Shown here piece by piece: positions 40,527-51,350 of a stretch of 51,350 nucleotides of DNA (position 1 is the first letter of the stretch; each line of letters begins with the position of its first letter). Made by a program: the position numbers and the translations under genes. The notes beneath the pieces were generated by a model. It worked only from the letters and a program-made list of their open reading frames with translations. It made no database searches and was not told the DNA's origin. Origin of the DNA: an uncultured Oscillospiraceae bacterium (GTDB lineage: Bacteria > Bacillota > Clostridia > Oscillospirales > Oscillospiraceae); contig CAJUCA010000019.1 in the NCBI GenBank assembly GCA_910585265.1, positions 1 through 51,350 on the forward strand. The letters are read 5' to 3'.

Positions 40527-42098
40527 TCACCTATCCTTCGTCGTGAACGAGATGCGCGGGTCCACCGTAGCCATCAGGATATCGCCCAGGATGATGGACG
40601 CCACAGACAGCACCGCGTAGAACAGCGTGACGCCCACAATAACGCCGTTGTCGTACTTGTTGATGGCCTCCGTCAGCAGGTTGCCCGCGCCGGGAACCAC
40701 GTACACGCGCTCGGTAATGATCGCGCCGACCATCGCCGTCAGGATCGCGCCGGGTATGCCGTGGACGATGGGGATCGCCGCGTTTTTCAGGATGTGCTTG
40801 GAGAAGATCTCCCCCTCCGAAAGGCCGCCGGACCGGGCGAACTTCACATAGTCGGAGTTCATCTGATCCACCATATACCTGCGCAGCCATTTCATCAGGT
40901 TGGCAATGGAGGGCAGGGCCAGGGACACGATGGGCAGGACAAAGATCAGCTTGCTGGTGGATTCCATGTCAAAGGTGGTGGGCAGCTTGAACACCGCGCC
41001 GCCGATGCCCTTGAAAATGAAGATATAGGCCAGGGAGGGCACCGCGATAATAAACACGGTGTACAGCTTGCCCAGGGTATCCACGATCGTGTCCTTCTTC
41101 AACGCCATCAGCACGCCCAGGGGCAGGCCCAGGCAGTAGGCCATGATCGAGGCCAGAATGCCGATGATAAAGGAGTAGCCCAGCTTGGAGAAGCCGCCCT
41201 TGATGGTGTTCACCACGGTGTAGTCGTCGTTGAAGCGCACCGTGTTCATCTCCAGGGCCTCGCGGCTCCCCTGGCGGTAGACGGCGGTGTGCAGATCGTC
41301 CGCGCTGTTCTCCTGGAAGCCGGTGGGGAAGGTGATGGGCTTGAGCACATAGGCCCCCTGGCTCACCGACATGGTGTCCGCCACGTCCACGCCCTGGTTC
41401 ACCGAATAGGAGGTGCCCAGCTGGATGGTGGCGAAATTCTGGTGGATAAAGGGGAACTGTCCGTCAAAATACAGCAGGTACTTGTGCTCCGTGCCGTTGC
41501 CGATGATGGCTGGGGCAAATTGATTCCCGCCGTACAGGGGATCGAACAGGGTGAAGGTAAGCCCCCGCTCCCCCTCCACCTCCGCCGCCTTGTGGATGTT
41601 GTCGATGTCCACAATTCCGGTGAAGTAGTCCCAGATCCGGCCCAGCAGGGGCAGATCCTTGGCGGCAAACAACGCCTGCTGTCCGCCGGTGATCACCTTT
41701 CTGCCGCTGGTCACGGCGTTCAAGCGGGTCACCGTGTAGCCCTGGCTCTCATAGTATTCGGTGAACTGCGCCACATACTTCGCCACGGTGTCGGAATCGC
41801 TCTCCGGCTTGCGGCCCAGGTTCATGGCCTCGGTCCGGGTCTCCTCGTCGATCTCCCCGTTGGCGGCGATCACGTTCAGCCATTCCTGATAGGTCACATA
41901 GTCCAGATACCCGAACTGCTCCCACTTGCCGTACTTGTAGATCACCTGGGCGTTGGACGACTGGCGGGTGAACGCGCTGTCGTTCGAGAACACCAGATCC
42001 CGGTTCAGCAGGGAGTAGATCATCACCATCACGATGGCCACCACAATGATGATGGACACTACGCCGTACAAGATACGCTTGAGCAAGTATTTTCCCAT
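40527..42098 (-). CDS. oppB: Peptide ABC transporter permease OppB-like, with large extracytoplasmic insert
   Basis: About 523 residues from ATG 42098 (a GTG at 42110 is also possible; the ribosome binding site is weak). Helix 1 is YGVVSIIIVVAIVMVMIYSL; the other helices lie after about residue 300 (FIIGILASIMAYCLGLPLGV and later). The EAA region is DYVKFARSGGLSEGEIFSKH. Typical OppB has about 306 residues; here some 260 residues follow helix 1 outside the cytoplasm. Pairs with OppC. Confidence 0.9.
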   Translation of the reverse strand: MGKYLLKRILYGVVSIIIVVAIVMVMIYSLLNRDLVFSNDSAFTRQSSNAQVIYKYGKWEQFGYLDYVTYQEWLNVIAANGEIDEETRTEAMNLGRKPESDSDTVAKYVAQFTEYYESQGYTVTRLNAVTSGRKVITGGQQALFAAKDLPLLGRIWDYFTGIVDIDNIHKAAEVEGERGLTFTLFDPLYGGNQFAPAIIGNGTEHKYLLYFDGQFPFIHQNFATIQLGTSYSVNQGVDVADTMSVSQGAYVLKPITFPTGFQENSADDLHTAVYRQGSREALEMNTVRFNDDYTVVNTIKGGFSKLGYSFIIGILASIMAYCLGLPLGVLMALKKDTIVDTLGKLYTVFIIAVPSLAYIFIFKGIGGAVFKLPTTFDMESTSKLIFVLPIVSLALPSIANLMKWLRRYMVDQMNSDYVKFARSGGLSEGEIFSKHILKNAAIPIVHGIPGAILTAMVGAIITERVYVVPGAGNLLTEAINKYDNGVIVGVTLFYAVLSVASIILGDILMATVDPRISFTTKDR

Positions 42099-42188
42099 AA
42101 TCTCACGCACCCAATCTTCCGTTCTGTCCCCCCTCGCGGGGGAGGAAACGGTATTTTCAGAGTTTTTTCCTCGCTGATGATCCGTTCC

Positions 42189-42208
42189 CTCCCCCGTAAG
42201 GGGGGAGA
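42189..42208. other. Hairpin between oppA and oppB
   Basis: CTCCCCC-GTAA-GGGGGGAG-type stem-loop (near 42189-42208). A weaker related one, CCCCC-TCG-CGGGGG, is near 42128-42145. They may be intergenic palindromic repeats. Confidence 0.5.
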
Positions 42209-42221
42209 ATTCGCGCTGATA

Positions 42222-42261
42222 CGCGTGCAGGAGAATGGCACGCACCATTCTCCTGCACGCG
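42222..42261 (-). terminator. 17-bp perfect stem-loop after oppA
   Basis: CGCGTGCAGGAGAATGG pairs with CCATTCTCCTGCACGCG around CACGCA, about 35 bases after the oppA stop. No T-run follows on the minus strand. It would stabilise oppA mRNA or attenuate the permease genes. Confidence 0.6.
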
Positions 42262-42295
42262 CAGTTCCTATAAAGGGGTTAAGACTTTCCGGTCA

Positions 42296-44554
42296 TCAGG
42301 GCTGCTCGCTCATCCAGGGGCCGAGGCCCAGGTTCTTGCACAAATAGCCGTCGCCGCCGGGCAGGAACGTGTCCAGATAGGAGGCGGGATCGCCGTAGTC
42401 AGGCGTCCAGGCGGTGCCCCAGGACTCGTCGCAGTTCAGGCCGGTGCCATCGGTATGCCAGAAGGAGCTGTAGTTCAGCTGCTCCTGACTCTCCACGTTC
42501 ACCAGGTTGACCTGCACCGCGCCCTCCAGGGAGCTCTCGATGCTCTGCTTGTAGGCGTTGGCCAGGTTGGTGAAGGCCTCGCTGCCGCCATAGTAGACGT
42601 AGTCCACCTGGATGGGGTTCTCCTTGGAAACCTCCACGCCCACGGCGGCCAGCTCCTCCACGGCCTTGGCCAGGTACTCCCGGGCCGCGCTGACGTTGTA
42701 CCAGCCGTCGAAGCCGTCGCTGGAGCCCACGCCGTCATCCAGCTCGGGGTCCCATACCTTCATGGGATAGCCGTCCGCGGTGATGGCGGCCTGGAGCATC
42801 GCGCCGTACTTGGTGCCGGCGGGGAAGGTGGTGGGAGTGCCGTTGATGTCCACGGTGATCTCCTTGGAGGTCTCCACGAAGGTGCCGGGCACGTAGGAGT
42901 TCCGCAGGGAGACCAGCTTCAGCTCCTCGCCCACGCGCTGGGCGTGGTAGGCGGCGCGGTCCAGGCCCAGAGCCATGGCCAGACGGAAGTTCTGGTTGTT
43001 CATGGCCACGTGGGTGCGGGCGGCGTCGTCAATGATGCTGGCGTCGGCCACGTTCACGCCGTTGGCCTTGTCCAGGGTGTCCACGCTGCCGTGCTCCTGG
43101 GGAGAAACGCCGGCGGTCTCCTCGTTGAAGTTGTGGAAGATCTGGCGGTTCAGGGTCTGGTAGCCAATGCGGGAGGTGCCGTTGACGGTGCTGGTGATGG
43201 CGTAATCGTCGAAAATGCCGTCCTCCTTGCACTTGATCAGGGCGGAGGTGCCCAGGCTGGTGCTGTCGTTCACGCCGGCGATGCAGTCGTCATAGGACTT
43301 CGTGGGGTCCTTGCCGTCGTAGTACGGCCAGGTGACCTTGGTGATGTTCATCTTGTCCAGGTTCCAGTAGGTGGGGTTGGCCTCGAACACGATGGACTGC
43401 TGGGCGGTGTAGCTGGTGATCAGGTAGGGCCCGCAGTAGGCGATGTTGTTGGGGCTGGTGCCGAAATCGCCGTTGTCGTGGTCCGCGCCGAAGGTGCCGC
43501 CCTGGGCGGTGTAGTAGCTGCGGCACAGGGGGGCGAAGAAGCCGCAGTAGGTGAGCATGGACTCAAAGGCGGGAACCGCGTGGGTCAGGTGGTACACCAG
43601 GGTGTGGTCGTCCACGGCCTCCACGCCCACCTGGGAGAAGTCGGTGACTTCGCCGTTGACGTACTCCAGGCCGTTGACGATCATGGGGGCCAGAACCTCG
43701 GCCGCGCTGTAGCCGTAGAAGTCGAACAGGTGCTGGAGGGAGGCCACCCAGTCGTCGGCCTTCACGTCGTCCAGCTTACGGCCCTGGGAATCCACCCACT
43801 GCACGCCCTCGCGCAGGTGGAAGGTCCAGGTCAGGCCGTCCTCGGAGTGCTCCCAGCTGGTGGCCAGGCCGGGCTGGAGGACGTTCTCCATGTCATAGCG
43901 GACCAGGCCGTCCACGGTCAGGCACAGAGGCTCGCCCACGCTGTTGGTCCAGGCGGCCAGGGGATCCCAGATCTCGGGGTCGGAGGCGTAGCCGTTCCAG
44001 GCGTAGCTGTTCTTCAGGGTGTAGCCCTTCTCGGCCAGGTAGTCCTTGACGGACTGCTCGAAGGTGCCGGTGCCGGCCAGCTCATTCCACATGGCGGTGA
44101 TGTGCTTGCGGTCCTCGGCCTTCAGCAGCTCGGTGGTGACCAGGGCGTACTCATAGCGGTCCTGATCGCTGCCCCACATGACGGTGGGCATGGTGCGGGG
44201 GGCCATCCGGGAGATGCCCCAGCTGCCGCCGTCGCCGTAATAGGGAACCACAGCGGCGGCCTCCAGGAACTTGGCCTCAGCGATGGCCATCTTGGCGAAC
44301 ATCTCGTCGATGTCCACGCACTCCTTGGCCTCCTGGAGAGCCTTGTAGAACTCGCCGTAGGTATTGTTGTAGATCTCCCAATCATCGTAAGTCATGGGCT
44401 GGAACTCACCGGACTCGGGCTTACCGGTGGGCTCGGTGCTCTCCACGGGGTTGCTGGCGGGCGGGTTGCTCGTGTTCGGGTCCGCGGCGGGCGCGCAGGC
44501 GAACAGGCCGAGAACCATGGCCAGAGCCAGCATCAAGCTCAGAAACTTCTTCAT
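42296..44554 (-). CDS. oppA: Peptide ABC transporter substrate-binding lipoprotein
   Basis: 752 residues. Lipoprotein signal MKKFLSLMLALAMVLGLFAC, with the lipobox ending at about Cys20, a Thr/Ser/Pro linker, an N-terminal helical domain (about 50-175) and a family-5 solute-binding domain (from about 180; WDPLAAWTNSVGEPLCLTVD, LATSWEHSEDGLTWTFHLRE, GPYLITSYTAQQSIVF). It binds peptides outside the membrane and hands them to OppB/OppC. After the DYGDPASYLDTF motif only about 25 residues remain, whereas related proteins continue for roughly 80-100 more, so the C-terminus looks short. AGGAGGAT precedes the ATG. Confidence 0.9.
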   Translation of the reverse strand: MKKFLSLMLALAMVLGLFACAPAADPNTSNPPASNPVESTEPTGKPESGEFQPMTYDDWEIYNNTYGEFYKALQEAKECVDIDEMFAKMAIAEAKFLEAAAVVPYYGDGGSWGISRMAPRTMPTVMWGSDQDRYEYALVTTELLKAEDRKHITAMWNELAGTGTFEQSVKDYLAEKGYTLKNSYAWNGYASDPEIWDPLAAWTNSVGEPLCLTVDGLVRYDMENVLQPGLATSWEHSEDGLTWTFHLREGVQWVDSQGRKLDDVKADDWVASLQHLFDFYGYSAAEVLAPMIVNGLEYVNGEVTDFSQVGVEAVDDHTLVYHLTHAVPAFESMLTYCGFFAPLCRSYYTAQGGTFGADHDNGDFGTSPNNIAYCGPYLITSYTAQQSIVFEANPTYWNLDKMNITKVTWPYYDGKDPTKSYDDCIAGVNDSTSLGTSALIKCKEDGIFDDYAITSTVNGTSRIGYQTLNRQIFHNFNEETAGVSPQEHGSVDTLDKANGVNVADASIIDDAARTHVAMNNQNFRLAMALGLDRAAYHAQRVGEELKLVSLRNSYVPGTFVETSKEITVDINGTPTTFPAGTKYGAMLQAAITADGYPMKVWDPELDDGVGSSDGFDGWYNVSAAREYLAKAVEELAAVGVEVSKENPIQVDYVYYGGSEAFTNLANAYKQSIESSLEGAVQVNLVNVESQEQLNYSSFWHTDGTGLNCDESWGTAWTPDYGDPASYLDTFLPGGDGYLCKNLGLGPWMSEQP

Positions 44555-44807
44555 ACTTATCCTCCTACTTTATTTTATATTTAACCGGGCAAAACGGCTT
44601 ATGCCGCCCATCCTGTCCAGGTTAAACCGGAACCGCGCCCCGGCCGGAGGCAGGGGCCTTCGTTTTCCCCGGGGGAAAACGGCGAACGGGGCGCGCCCCG
44701 TTCAACGCTGTATAGCGTTAAACTGCCGCCCCGAAATTGCAGGGGCCGCAGCATCTTGATTCATGCCGGAGGTTTCCAATCCCTTCAAATACCTCCATAC
44801 GCAGAAT
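44555..44807 (-). promoter_or_regulatory. Leader of the opp operon with three adjacent palindromes
   Basis: About 250 bases from the promoter to oppA. It holds AACGCT-GTAT-AGCGTT (44704-44719), GAACGGGGCGCGCCCCGTTC (44684-44703) and CGTTTTCCCC-G-GGGGAAAACG (44661-44681) almost back to back, and a possible 26-codon leader frame starting near 44797 (MEVFEGIGNL, then RCCGPC). These could form an attenuator. No other gene is seen in the 44555-45083 gap. Confidence 0.6.
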
Positions 44808-44836
44808 ATTATACCGGGCCAGACCGCCGCTGTCAA
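44808..44836 (-). promoter_or_regulatory. Consensus promoter of the opp operon
   Basis: On the minus strand TTGACA (44836-44831), 17 bases, TATAAT (44813-44808), a perfect match to the sigma-A consensus. It points at oppA. Confidence 0.85.
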
Positions 44837-45083
44837 TATAAAAATGCCTGAAACCGTGCCAAATCTGCCCCTTTCCCCGTCCCCATCCCGCCCCGTTTCC
44901 CCGGCGTCCAAGCAGGAAGCGGCGGAAATTCTTGCAAAACCTCCGGCCCTCTCCGGTGCTTTCGGGAAAAATCAGAACATTCGTCCACCATATGCGCACA
45001 GCCTTTCTTCCGTCAATCCGCCGAAAGAAAATGAGAAAAACAGGGAAACGGCCCGCCGCCTCCCTGTTTTTTCCACGTCCGCC

Positions 45084-45632
45084 CTATTCGTAGACCGCCC
45101 TGCTCCCGCCGATATACCTGGGCCGGGTGCGGGCGCACAGCAGCAGGGCCGCCCCAATCCGGTCCAGACTGAGCCGCACGGGCACCGCCACCTCCCGCAG
45201 GTGCATCCCGATGAGGGTGCCGCCGATGTCCATCCCGGCGTGGGCCCGCACCCGCTCCACCGCCGCGGGCCGCCCGAAGGCCCGCCACGCCTGGGTGGCG
45301 AAGGACCCGCCCGCCTTGGGCTGGGGCACCACGCACACCGGGTCGTACCCATACCGCGCGGCGCAGTCCTCCTCCACGATCAACGCCCGGTTCAGGTGCT
45401 CGCAGCACTGGGCCGCCAGCCAGATCCCCCGCTCCCGCAGGACGGGATAGACGCCGTGGAACACCGACTCCGCCGCCGCCTCGCTGGACGCCTTGCCGAT
45501 GCGCCCCCCCAGCACCTCCGAGGAGGAGCAGCCCACCACAAAAAGGTCCCCCGCCTTCAGCCCGGCGGCGTCCAGCAGCTCCTCCGCCGCGGTCCGGGCC
45601 TGGGCGGAAATCTTCTCAAAATCCGGTTCCAT
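45084..45632 (-). CDS. TIGR01440 / UPF0340 (YwlG-like) family protein
   Basis: 182 residues with family marks: FVVGCSSSEVLGGRIGKASS, WLAAQCCEHLNRALIVEEDC, AHAGMDIGGTLIGMHLREVA. Length and order match the YwlG/UPF0340 family, which has no established biochemical role in Firmicutes. It is encoded nine bases downstream of the M32 carboxypeptidase gene and is probably cotranscribed. GGAGG-like bases (GAGGGCGGG) precede the ATG. Confidence 0.9.
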   Translation of the reverse strand: MEPDFEKISAQARTAAEELLDAAGLKAGDLFVVGCSSSEVLGGRIGKASSEAAAESVFHGVYPVLRERGIWLAAQCCEHLNRALIVEEDCAARYGYDPVCVVPQPKAGGSFATQAWRAFGRPAAVERVRAHAGMDIGGTLIGMHLREVAVPVRLSLDRIGAALLLCARTRPRYIGGSRAVYE

Positions 45633-45641
45633 GGCCCGCCC

Positions 45642-47138
45642 TCACAGTCCGTACAGCGCGGAATATTTCCGCTCCAGATAGTCGGCAAACACGGTGGGAT
45701 CGAACACGCCGCAGGCGTTTTTTACCACGTCCGCCGGCTCCAGCAGGCCGCCGAATTTGTGGACCTTCTCCCTCAGCCACTCCGACACGGCGGACAGGTC
45801 CCCCCGGGACACAGGCCCCCACACGTCCATGTCCCCCTCCATGTTTTTCAGCATCTGGGCCCCGTAGGCACTGCCCAGGGCATAGGACGGGAAGTAGCCG
45901 AAGGCCCCGCCCGACCAGTGGGAGTCCTGGAGACAGCCCCTCCTGTCATCGGGCACGTCCACCCCCAGGTACTCCTTGTAAAGGCGGTTCCACGTCTCCG
46001 GCACGTCCTTCACCTTTAGGGTCCCGCCGATGAGCCGCTTCTCGATCTCATACCGCACCATGACGTGCAGGCAGTAGGTCAGCTCGTCCGCCTCGGTGCG
46101 GATCAGGGAGGGCTGCGCCTTGTTCACCGCCCGGTAGAACTGCTCCGCCGTCACGTCCCCCAGCTGCTCCGGGAAAAGCTCCCGCATCTTCGGGAAAATG
46201 GCCTGGATAAAGGGCAGGGACCGTCCGATGAGGTTCTCATAGAACCGGGACTGGCTCTCGTGGACGCCCATGGACACGCCCCCCGCCAGGCTGGTGTACT
46301 GCACCTCGTCGCAGATGCCCAGCTCGTACTTGGCGTGGCCCCCCTCGTGGATGACGGAGTACATGGAGGACGCCAGGTTCCCCTCGTCGTAGTGGGTGGT
46401 GATCCGCACGTCCTTGTTGTTGAACTCCAGGGTGTAGGGGTGCTCCGTCTCCCCGATGGTGCAGTGGGCCCGGTCCAGCCCCAGCACCTCCATCAGGTAG
46501 TCGGAAAATTTCCGCTGGGCCTCCAGGGGACAGTGCCGCTCCAGGAAGCTGCCGTCGGGCTGCTCCTTCTCCCCGACGGCGTGGATCAGGGGCACGATCC
46601 GCTCCCGCAGGGTGGCGAAGAATTTGTCCAGGTACTCCATGTCCACCCCCCGCTCGTACTCGTTCAGCAGGGCGTCATAGGGGGCCTTGGACGGGTCGTA
46701 GTACCCGGCGAATTTGATGTTGAAGGCCACCAGCTTTTCCAGCAGGGGGCGGAACAGCTGGAAGTCGTCCTGCTCCTTGGCCCGGTGCCACACGTCGCCC
46801 GCCTCGTTGGTGAGCATGGCGTACTCCATATACTCGTCCGCCGGAATCCGGGTGAGCTGGGCGTAGGACCGCCGCAGCTCCTCCACCTCCCTCCGGCGGA
46901 GCTGGTCCAGCTCCTCCCGCTTCTCCCACAGGAGGTCCAGCAGCGTCCCCGTCTCGGGGGCGGAGAACAGCCTGTGCCGCTCCCCCGCCAGCACGCCCAG
47001 GGCCACCCCCCGCCCCTGGGCGGTGTCCTTGGGGGCCACGGTGGTGCCGTCCAGGTACAGGGCGGAGTCCGCCGCCTGGTAGGCGTACAGCTTCTTTTCC
47101 AGCTCAGCCAGCTTGGCCAGTGCCTCGTTCAATTCCAT
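45642..47138 (-). CDS. M32-family metallocarboxypeptidase
   Basis: 498 residues. The zinc motif His264-Glu-Gly-Gly-His268 (IHEGGHAKYELG) and the later HESQSRFYENLIGRS, RTEADELTYCLHVMVRYEIE and SHWSGGAFGYFPSYALGSAY are typical of the M32 (Taq carboxypeptidase) family, normally about 500 residues. It removes C-terminal amino acids from peptides in the cytoplasm. ATG 47138 is preferred with GAGGAA upstream; the frame is open further but without a site. Downstream use of imported peptides could link it to the opp genes, though they are separate units. Confidence 0.93.
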   Translation of the reverse strand: MELNEALAKLAELEKKLYAYQAADSALYLDGTTVAPKDTAQGRGVALGVLAGERHRLFSAPETGTLLDLLWEKREELDQLRRREVEELRRSYAQLTRIPADEYMEYAMLTNEAGDVWHRAKEQDDFQLFRPLLEKLVAFNIKFAGYYDPSKAPYDALLNEYERGVDMEYLDKFFATLRERIVPLIHAVGEKEQPDGSFLERHCPLEAQRKFSDYLMEVLGLDRAHCTIGETEHPYTLEFNNKDVRITTHYDEGNLASSMYSVIHEGGHAKYELGICDEVQYTSLAGGVSMGVHESQSRFYENLIGRSLPFIQAIFPKMRELFPEQLGDVTAEQFYRAVNKAQPSLIRTEADELTYCLHVMVRYEIEKRLIGGTLKVKDVPETWNRLYKEYLGVDVPDDRRGCLQDSHWSGGAFGYFPSYALGSAYGAQMLKNMEGDMDVWGPVSRGDLSAVSEWLREKVHKFGGLLEPADVVKNACGVFDPTVFADYLERKYSALYGL

Positions 47139-47203
47139 GCCACATTCCTCGTTTCTTTTTGTATCTTGCAGGATATTAGAAGCTGTGCCAATCGCTTCTT
47201 CAT

Positions 47204-47515
47204 TCAAATCCGATCGGGGAGATCCCCGGTGAAGGACACGCCGCCCTCCGCCGCCAGCAGCCGGGCCAACGCCCGCCCGTCCTCCGTGAGGCCCAGGTCC
47301 TCAATGACCACCCGGCCCCGCCACAGCCCGGTGCGCCGCAGCCACAATGCCCCCCGCACCGCCTGCTCCAGGCCGGGGGCGTCCCCCGCCGCGCCGATCA
47401 CCATCCGCCCCGGGCACTCCCCCGGCAGCACCATCGCCCCCAACGCCAGCCAGCCCAGGCTTACCGCCCCGAAGGCCGCCAGCAGCACCGCGAAAAATTG
47501 AATCAGCTCCGTCAT
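47204..47515 (-). CDS. Small membrane protein, unknown
   Basis: 103 residues with one N-terminal helix (IQFFAVLLAAFGAVSLGWLA) and a soluble C-terminal part (DLGLTEDGRALARLLAAEGG). AGGTGGCA lies before the ATG. It is between the histidine phosphatase and the carboxypeptidase genes. Similar short proteins are common in Oscillospiraceae, but no function is known to me. Confidence 0.7.
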   Translation of the reverse strand: MTELIQFFAVLLAAFGAVSLGWLALGAMVLPGECPGRMVIGAAGDAPGLEQAVRGALWLRRTGLWRGRVVIEDLGLTEDGRALARLLAAEGGVSFTGDLPDRI

Positions 47516-47559
47516 TCTGCCACCTCCTGGGCCATTCTATGACGAAACCGCCCAAAGGT

Positions 47560-48147
47560 TCAGCGGTTGAAGCACACCAGCTCCGCCCCCGTCCCGTCCA
47601 GTCGGACGGCGGAGTAGGTCCCATGCTTGAAAAAACAGCCGTGCTGGAGCAGGTTTCTCTCCTCGATCAGCCCCAGGTGGAACAGCACCAGGGACAGGGA
47701 GCCGTTGTGGGCGGCGACGAGGGTGTCCTCCCCCCGGGCGGCAATGCCGTCCACGCAGGCCCCCACCCGCTCCAGCATCCGGGCGGGGCTTTCCCCGGCG
47801 GGGGGCGTGGTGTGGAACCAGTCCGCCAGCAGATGGCCCACCAGCCCGCCGCACAGCTTTTCCGCCTGGGCCCAGGTGAGATCCTCCAACGCCCCCATGT
47901 CCTGCTCCCGCAGGGCGGGGTCCCGCTCCACGGGCACCCCCCGGCCCTCCGCGCAGATCAGGGCGGTGTCCCAGGCCCGGGAGAGGTCGCTGGACACGCA
48001 GCGGGTGAAGGACACCTCCCGCAGCTTGTCCGCCGCCTGCCGGGCCTGCTCCCGGCCCAGCTCCGTGAGGGGATGGTCCCGGTGCCCAAAAAAGAGCTGC
48101 TTCTCATTGCCCACGGACTGGCCGTGGCGCACCAGATAGAGATACAT
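47560..48147 (-). CDS. Histidine phosphatase family protein
   Basis: 195 residues with the RHG motif at the N-terminus (LYLVRHGQSVGN, His8 being the phosphorylated residue), a conserved Arg in SSDLSRAWDTAL, the acid residue in LREQDMGALEDLTW, and the second His in VAAHNGSLSLVL. This is the phosphoglycerate-mutase-like fold of small phosphatases. The substrate cannot be told. It starts 12 bases after the small export-protein gene. Confidence 0.9.
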   Translation of the reverse strand: MYLYLVRHGQSVGNEKQLFFGHRDHPLTELGREQARQAADKLREVSFTRCVSSDLSRAWDTALICAEGRGVPVERDPALREQDMGALEDLTWAQAEKLCGGLVGHLLADWFHTTPPAGESPARMLERVGACVDGIAARGEDTLVAAHNGSLSLVLFHLGLIEERNLLQHGCFFKHGTYSAVRLDGTGAELVCFNR

Positions 48148-48159
48148 GGCTCCTCCCCC

Positions 48160-48648
48160 TCAGAACAGGCTGACCACGCCGTAGGACAGGATGCTGACGG
48201 CCATGCCCGCGATGAGCACGCCCAGAATCACGGAGGGAAGGGCCTTTCTCAGGGGCATATCCAGGAACGCCGCCGCCAGGGACCCCGTCCACGCCCCGGT
48301 GCCGGGGAGGGGGATGGCTACAAACAGCATCAGGCCCAGGTACTTGTATTTGTTCACCTTCTGCCCCTTCAGATGGGCCTTCCGCTCCAGGGCGTCCACC
48401 AGGCGGTTGAGCCTGGGAATCCGGCGGCGCATCCACTGGAAGATCCGGCGGATATAGACGATGATGAAGGGCACGGGGATCAGGTTGCCGAGGACGGCGG
48501 CCAGAAACGCCGCCCACACCGGAAGCCCCGCCGCCACGCCGAAGGGGATTCCCCCCCGCAGCTCCACCACCGGGATCATGGACACCAGCATGGTGAGGGT
48601 AAATTCCCCCGCCATGGTCTCTGTCAGCCATTGTAACGTCAATTCCAT
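48160..48648 (-). CDS. Small multidrug export family (PF06695-type) membrane protein
   Basis: About 162 residues with several membrane helices: MLVSMIPVVELRGGIPFGVA, AAFLAAVLGNLIPVPFIIVY, YLGLMLFVAIPLPGTGAWTG, ILGVLIAGMAVSILSYGVVS. The PVVELRGGIP and LFVAIPLPGTGAW motifs are diagnostic. ATG 48648 is six bases downstream of the uvrA stop and likely translated with it. The name is historical; transport activity is not shown. Confidence 0.85.
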   Translation of the reverse strand: MELTLQWLTETMAGEFTLTMLVSMIPVVELRGGIPFGVAAGLPVWAAFLAAVLGNLIPVPFIIVYIRRIFQWMRRRIPRLNRLVDALERKAHLKGQKVNKYKYLGLMLFVAIPLPGTGAWTGSLAAAFLDMPLRKALPSVILGVLIAGMAVSILSYGVVSLF

Positions 48649-48653
48649 GGGTA

Positions 48654-51350
<2,697 letters not shown>

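Noticed and set aside
42455..44584. Long plus-strand open frame opposite oppA
   Set aside because: It is a shadow of oppA caused by high GC at third positions; composition is Val/Gly/His-rich and no ribosome binding site or family match is seen.
44684..44719. Palindromes as IS ends
   Set aside because: No transposase gene is near and no target duplication is seen.

Overview
The window looks like a gut Clostridia genome of the Oscillospiraceae (Flavonifractor/Lawsonibacter-like). This is inferred from the high-GC chromosomal genes at the right end (uvrA, M32 carboxypeptidase, TIGR01440/YwlG-type protein, peptide ABC transporter), from Gram-positive ribosome binding sites (GGAGG, often with GTG or TTG starts), and from a conjugative element of the Clostridia type (Maff2, PrgI, PcfB, CD1108-type CHAP protein).

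About 1-35,000 is the right-hand part of an integrative and conjugative element (ICE). Its left end is outside the window. Bases 1-6500 hold the end of a giant SNF2-type helicase, small accessory proteins, an alkyltransferase-like protein, a DUF3991/Toprim primase-like protein and an actin-type partition pair (ParM/ParR-like) followed by two near-identical palindromes. Bases 6500-19,820 are the transfer module: candidate oriT, MobC-like protein, MOBP relaxase, PcfB, ArdC-like protein, VirD4 coupling protein, Maff2, TrbL/VirB6, PrgI (VirB3-like), VirB4 and a CHAP cell-wall hydrolase. An AbrB/PIN toxin-antitoxin pair sits inside it in reverse orientation.

Bases 19,880-27,860 are a low-GC cargo patchwork: XRE regulator, SLOG protein, PH/GRAM-like protein, three SUKH-superfamily immunity-like proteins without a recognisable toxin, small lipoproteins, and wreckage of another mobilisable element (MobA/MobL and DUF3847 fragments, truncated DUF434 gene, duplicated gene tail). 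Bases 27,860-34,920 are the control and recombination module: two ImmA/IrrE proteases on either side of a divergent operator, an XRE repressor, a sigma-like factor, about 600 bp of gene-free but structure-rich DNA, a MazF/PemK toxin with a zinc-ribbon tail, an excisionase-like protein and two tandem tyrosine integrases.

From about 35,100 the sequence is chromosomal and every gene is on the minus strand. In transcription order the largest unit is a peptide ABC transporter, oppA-B-C-D-F, and a membrane-anchored ApbE-like protein. It starts from a consensus promoter at 44,808-44,836 with a leader rich in hairpins. Several subunits are unusual: OppD has a roughly 240-residue coiled-coil insert, OppB a large extracytoplasmic insert, OppF a membrane-spanning tail, and OppA seems short at its C-terminus. 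Further right are the TIGR01440 protein, M32 carboxypeptidase, a small membrane protein, a histidine phosphatase, a small multidrug export family protein and uvrA, which runs off the window.
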